5,713 nucleotides of DNA from the NCBI GenBank assembly GCA_002404055.1, contig DHIZ01000025.1:1-5713 (forward strand), written 5' to 3'. The notes below the pieces were generated by a model. The model was not told the DNA's origin. It saw only the letters and a program-made list of their open reading frames with translations, and made no database searches. Positions 5,203-5,713 of the stretch are shown here, in pieces. Numbering within the stretch: the first letter of the stretch is position 1; every line of letters begins with the position of its first letter. The stretch comes from Chloroflexi bacterium UBA4733 (lineage in GTDB: Bacteria > Chloroflexota > UBA4733). A program made the position numbers and the translations under genes.

Positions 5203-5713
5203 ATGCACGTCCTCGTCACCGGCGGCGCCGGCTTCATTGGCTCGCATACCGTTGATCTGCTGCTGGCGCGTGGCCACCAGGTGCGGGTCCTTGATCTGCT
5301 CACGCCACCGGTACATCTGCCCGGTTGCTGGCCGGAGTGGCTGGATGGGCGTGCGGAACGCCTGCTGGGCGATGTGAGTGACCGGGCGACGCTGCGCGCG
5401 GCCCTGGACGGCGTGGATGCCGTGGTCCATCTGGCGGCTTACCAGGACCATTTGACGGACTTCTCGCGCTTCTTTCATGTCAACGCGGTCGGCACTGCGC
5501 TGTTGTACGAGTTGATCGTGCGTGAGCGGTTGCCGGTGCAGCGGGTGGTGGTGGCTTCCAGCCAGGCGGTGGCGGGCGAGGGCCTGCACCAGTGTGATGA
5601 GCACGGGCGGGTCGTGCCGGAGCAGCGCGACGAAGCGCAGTTGCGCGCGCAGGAGTGGGAGGCGCGCTGCCCGCTTTGCCGTCGGCCTGTGCTGCCGCTG
5701 GCGACGCCGGAAA
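5203..5713 (+). CDS. NAD-dependent epimerase/dehydratase (extended SDR) with a Cys-rich insert, 3' end beyond window
   Basis: 170 codons are present from ATG 5203 to the right edge without a stop. The N-terminus MHVLVTGGAGFIGSHTVDLL carries the GxxGxxG dinucleotide-binding loop (G7, G10, G13). D31 at the end of the second strand (VRVLDLL) suggests NAD(H) over NADP(H). GDVSD (56-60), HLAAY (76-80), the NAVGTALLYE helix and VVVASSQAV (115-123) are extended-SDR landmarks. The YxxxK catalytic pair would lie beyond the window. After GEG comes an insert with C131, H134, C156 and C159 (CDEH...CPLC), which looks like a small zinc ribbon and is shared by a subset of nucleotide-sugar epimerases; some homologues are annotated dTDP-L-rhamnose 4-epimerase. 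Substrate is uncertain. A weak Shine-Dalgarno AGG (5191-5193) lies 9 nt upstream. A terminator separates it from the sugar transferase gene, so it may depend on readthrough or its own promoter. Confidence 0.88.
   Translation, partial: MHVLVTGGAGFIGSHTVDLLLARGHQVRVLDLLTPPVHLPGCWPEWLDGRAERLLGDVSDRATLRAALDGVDAVVHLAAYQDHLTDFSRFFHVNAVGTALLYELIVRERLPVQRVVVASSQAVAGEGLHQCDEHGRVVPEQRDEAQLRAQEWEARCPLCRRPVLPLATPE

Noticed and set aside
5014..5604. Minus-strand 196-codon open frame opposite the end of the transferase gene and the epimerase
   Set aside because: It spans the terminator and the antisense of two recognised genes, and has no domain features.

Overview
The window is GC-rich DNA, probably from a member of the Chloroflexota. 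This is inferred from the mix of a repeat-tailed Rpn-type PD-(D/E)XK protein, a DUF3800 remnant, a CGD-type GNAT remnant and an HddA-like kinase beside a sugar transferase. No rRNA or other phylogenetic marker is present, so the assignment is tentative. No tRNA, rRNA, CRISPR array, IS element or replication origin was seen.

Left half (1-2275, all minus strand): an accessory, partly decayed region. From left to right it holds an Rpn-family nuclease-like gene that runs off the left edge and carries in-frame 24-nt tandem repeats; an N-terminally truncated DUF3800 remnant; a GNAT acetyltransferase pseudogene whose N- and C-terminal pieces lie in different frames with the middle missing; and a small unrecognised gene with a good Shine-Dalgarno sequence just upstream of the GNAT remnant.

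Centre (2276-2659): a divergent non-coding stretch holding a perfect 22-bp palindrome and an AT-rich patch before the right-hand genes.

Right half (2660-5713, all plus strand): a polysaccharide or glycoconjugate biosynthesis module. An HddA-like GHMP sugar kinase overlaps by 14 nt a WbaP/WcaJ-type polyprenyl-phosphate sugar transferase. A strong hairpin terminator follows, and then the 5' part of an extended-SDR nucleotide-sugar epimerase with a CxxH...CxxC insert. Together the genes suggest phosphorylation of a sugar, membrane-associated handling of a sugar phosphate on a polyprenyl carrier, and epimerisation of a nucleotide sugar.

The most unusual point is that the sugar transferase keeps the family's fold landmarks but has lost the Asp-Glu catalytic dyad and the KFRSM-type motif. 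It may be a pseudoenzyme or have a changed function. I did not find evidence for a wholly new multi-gene system.
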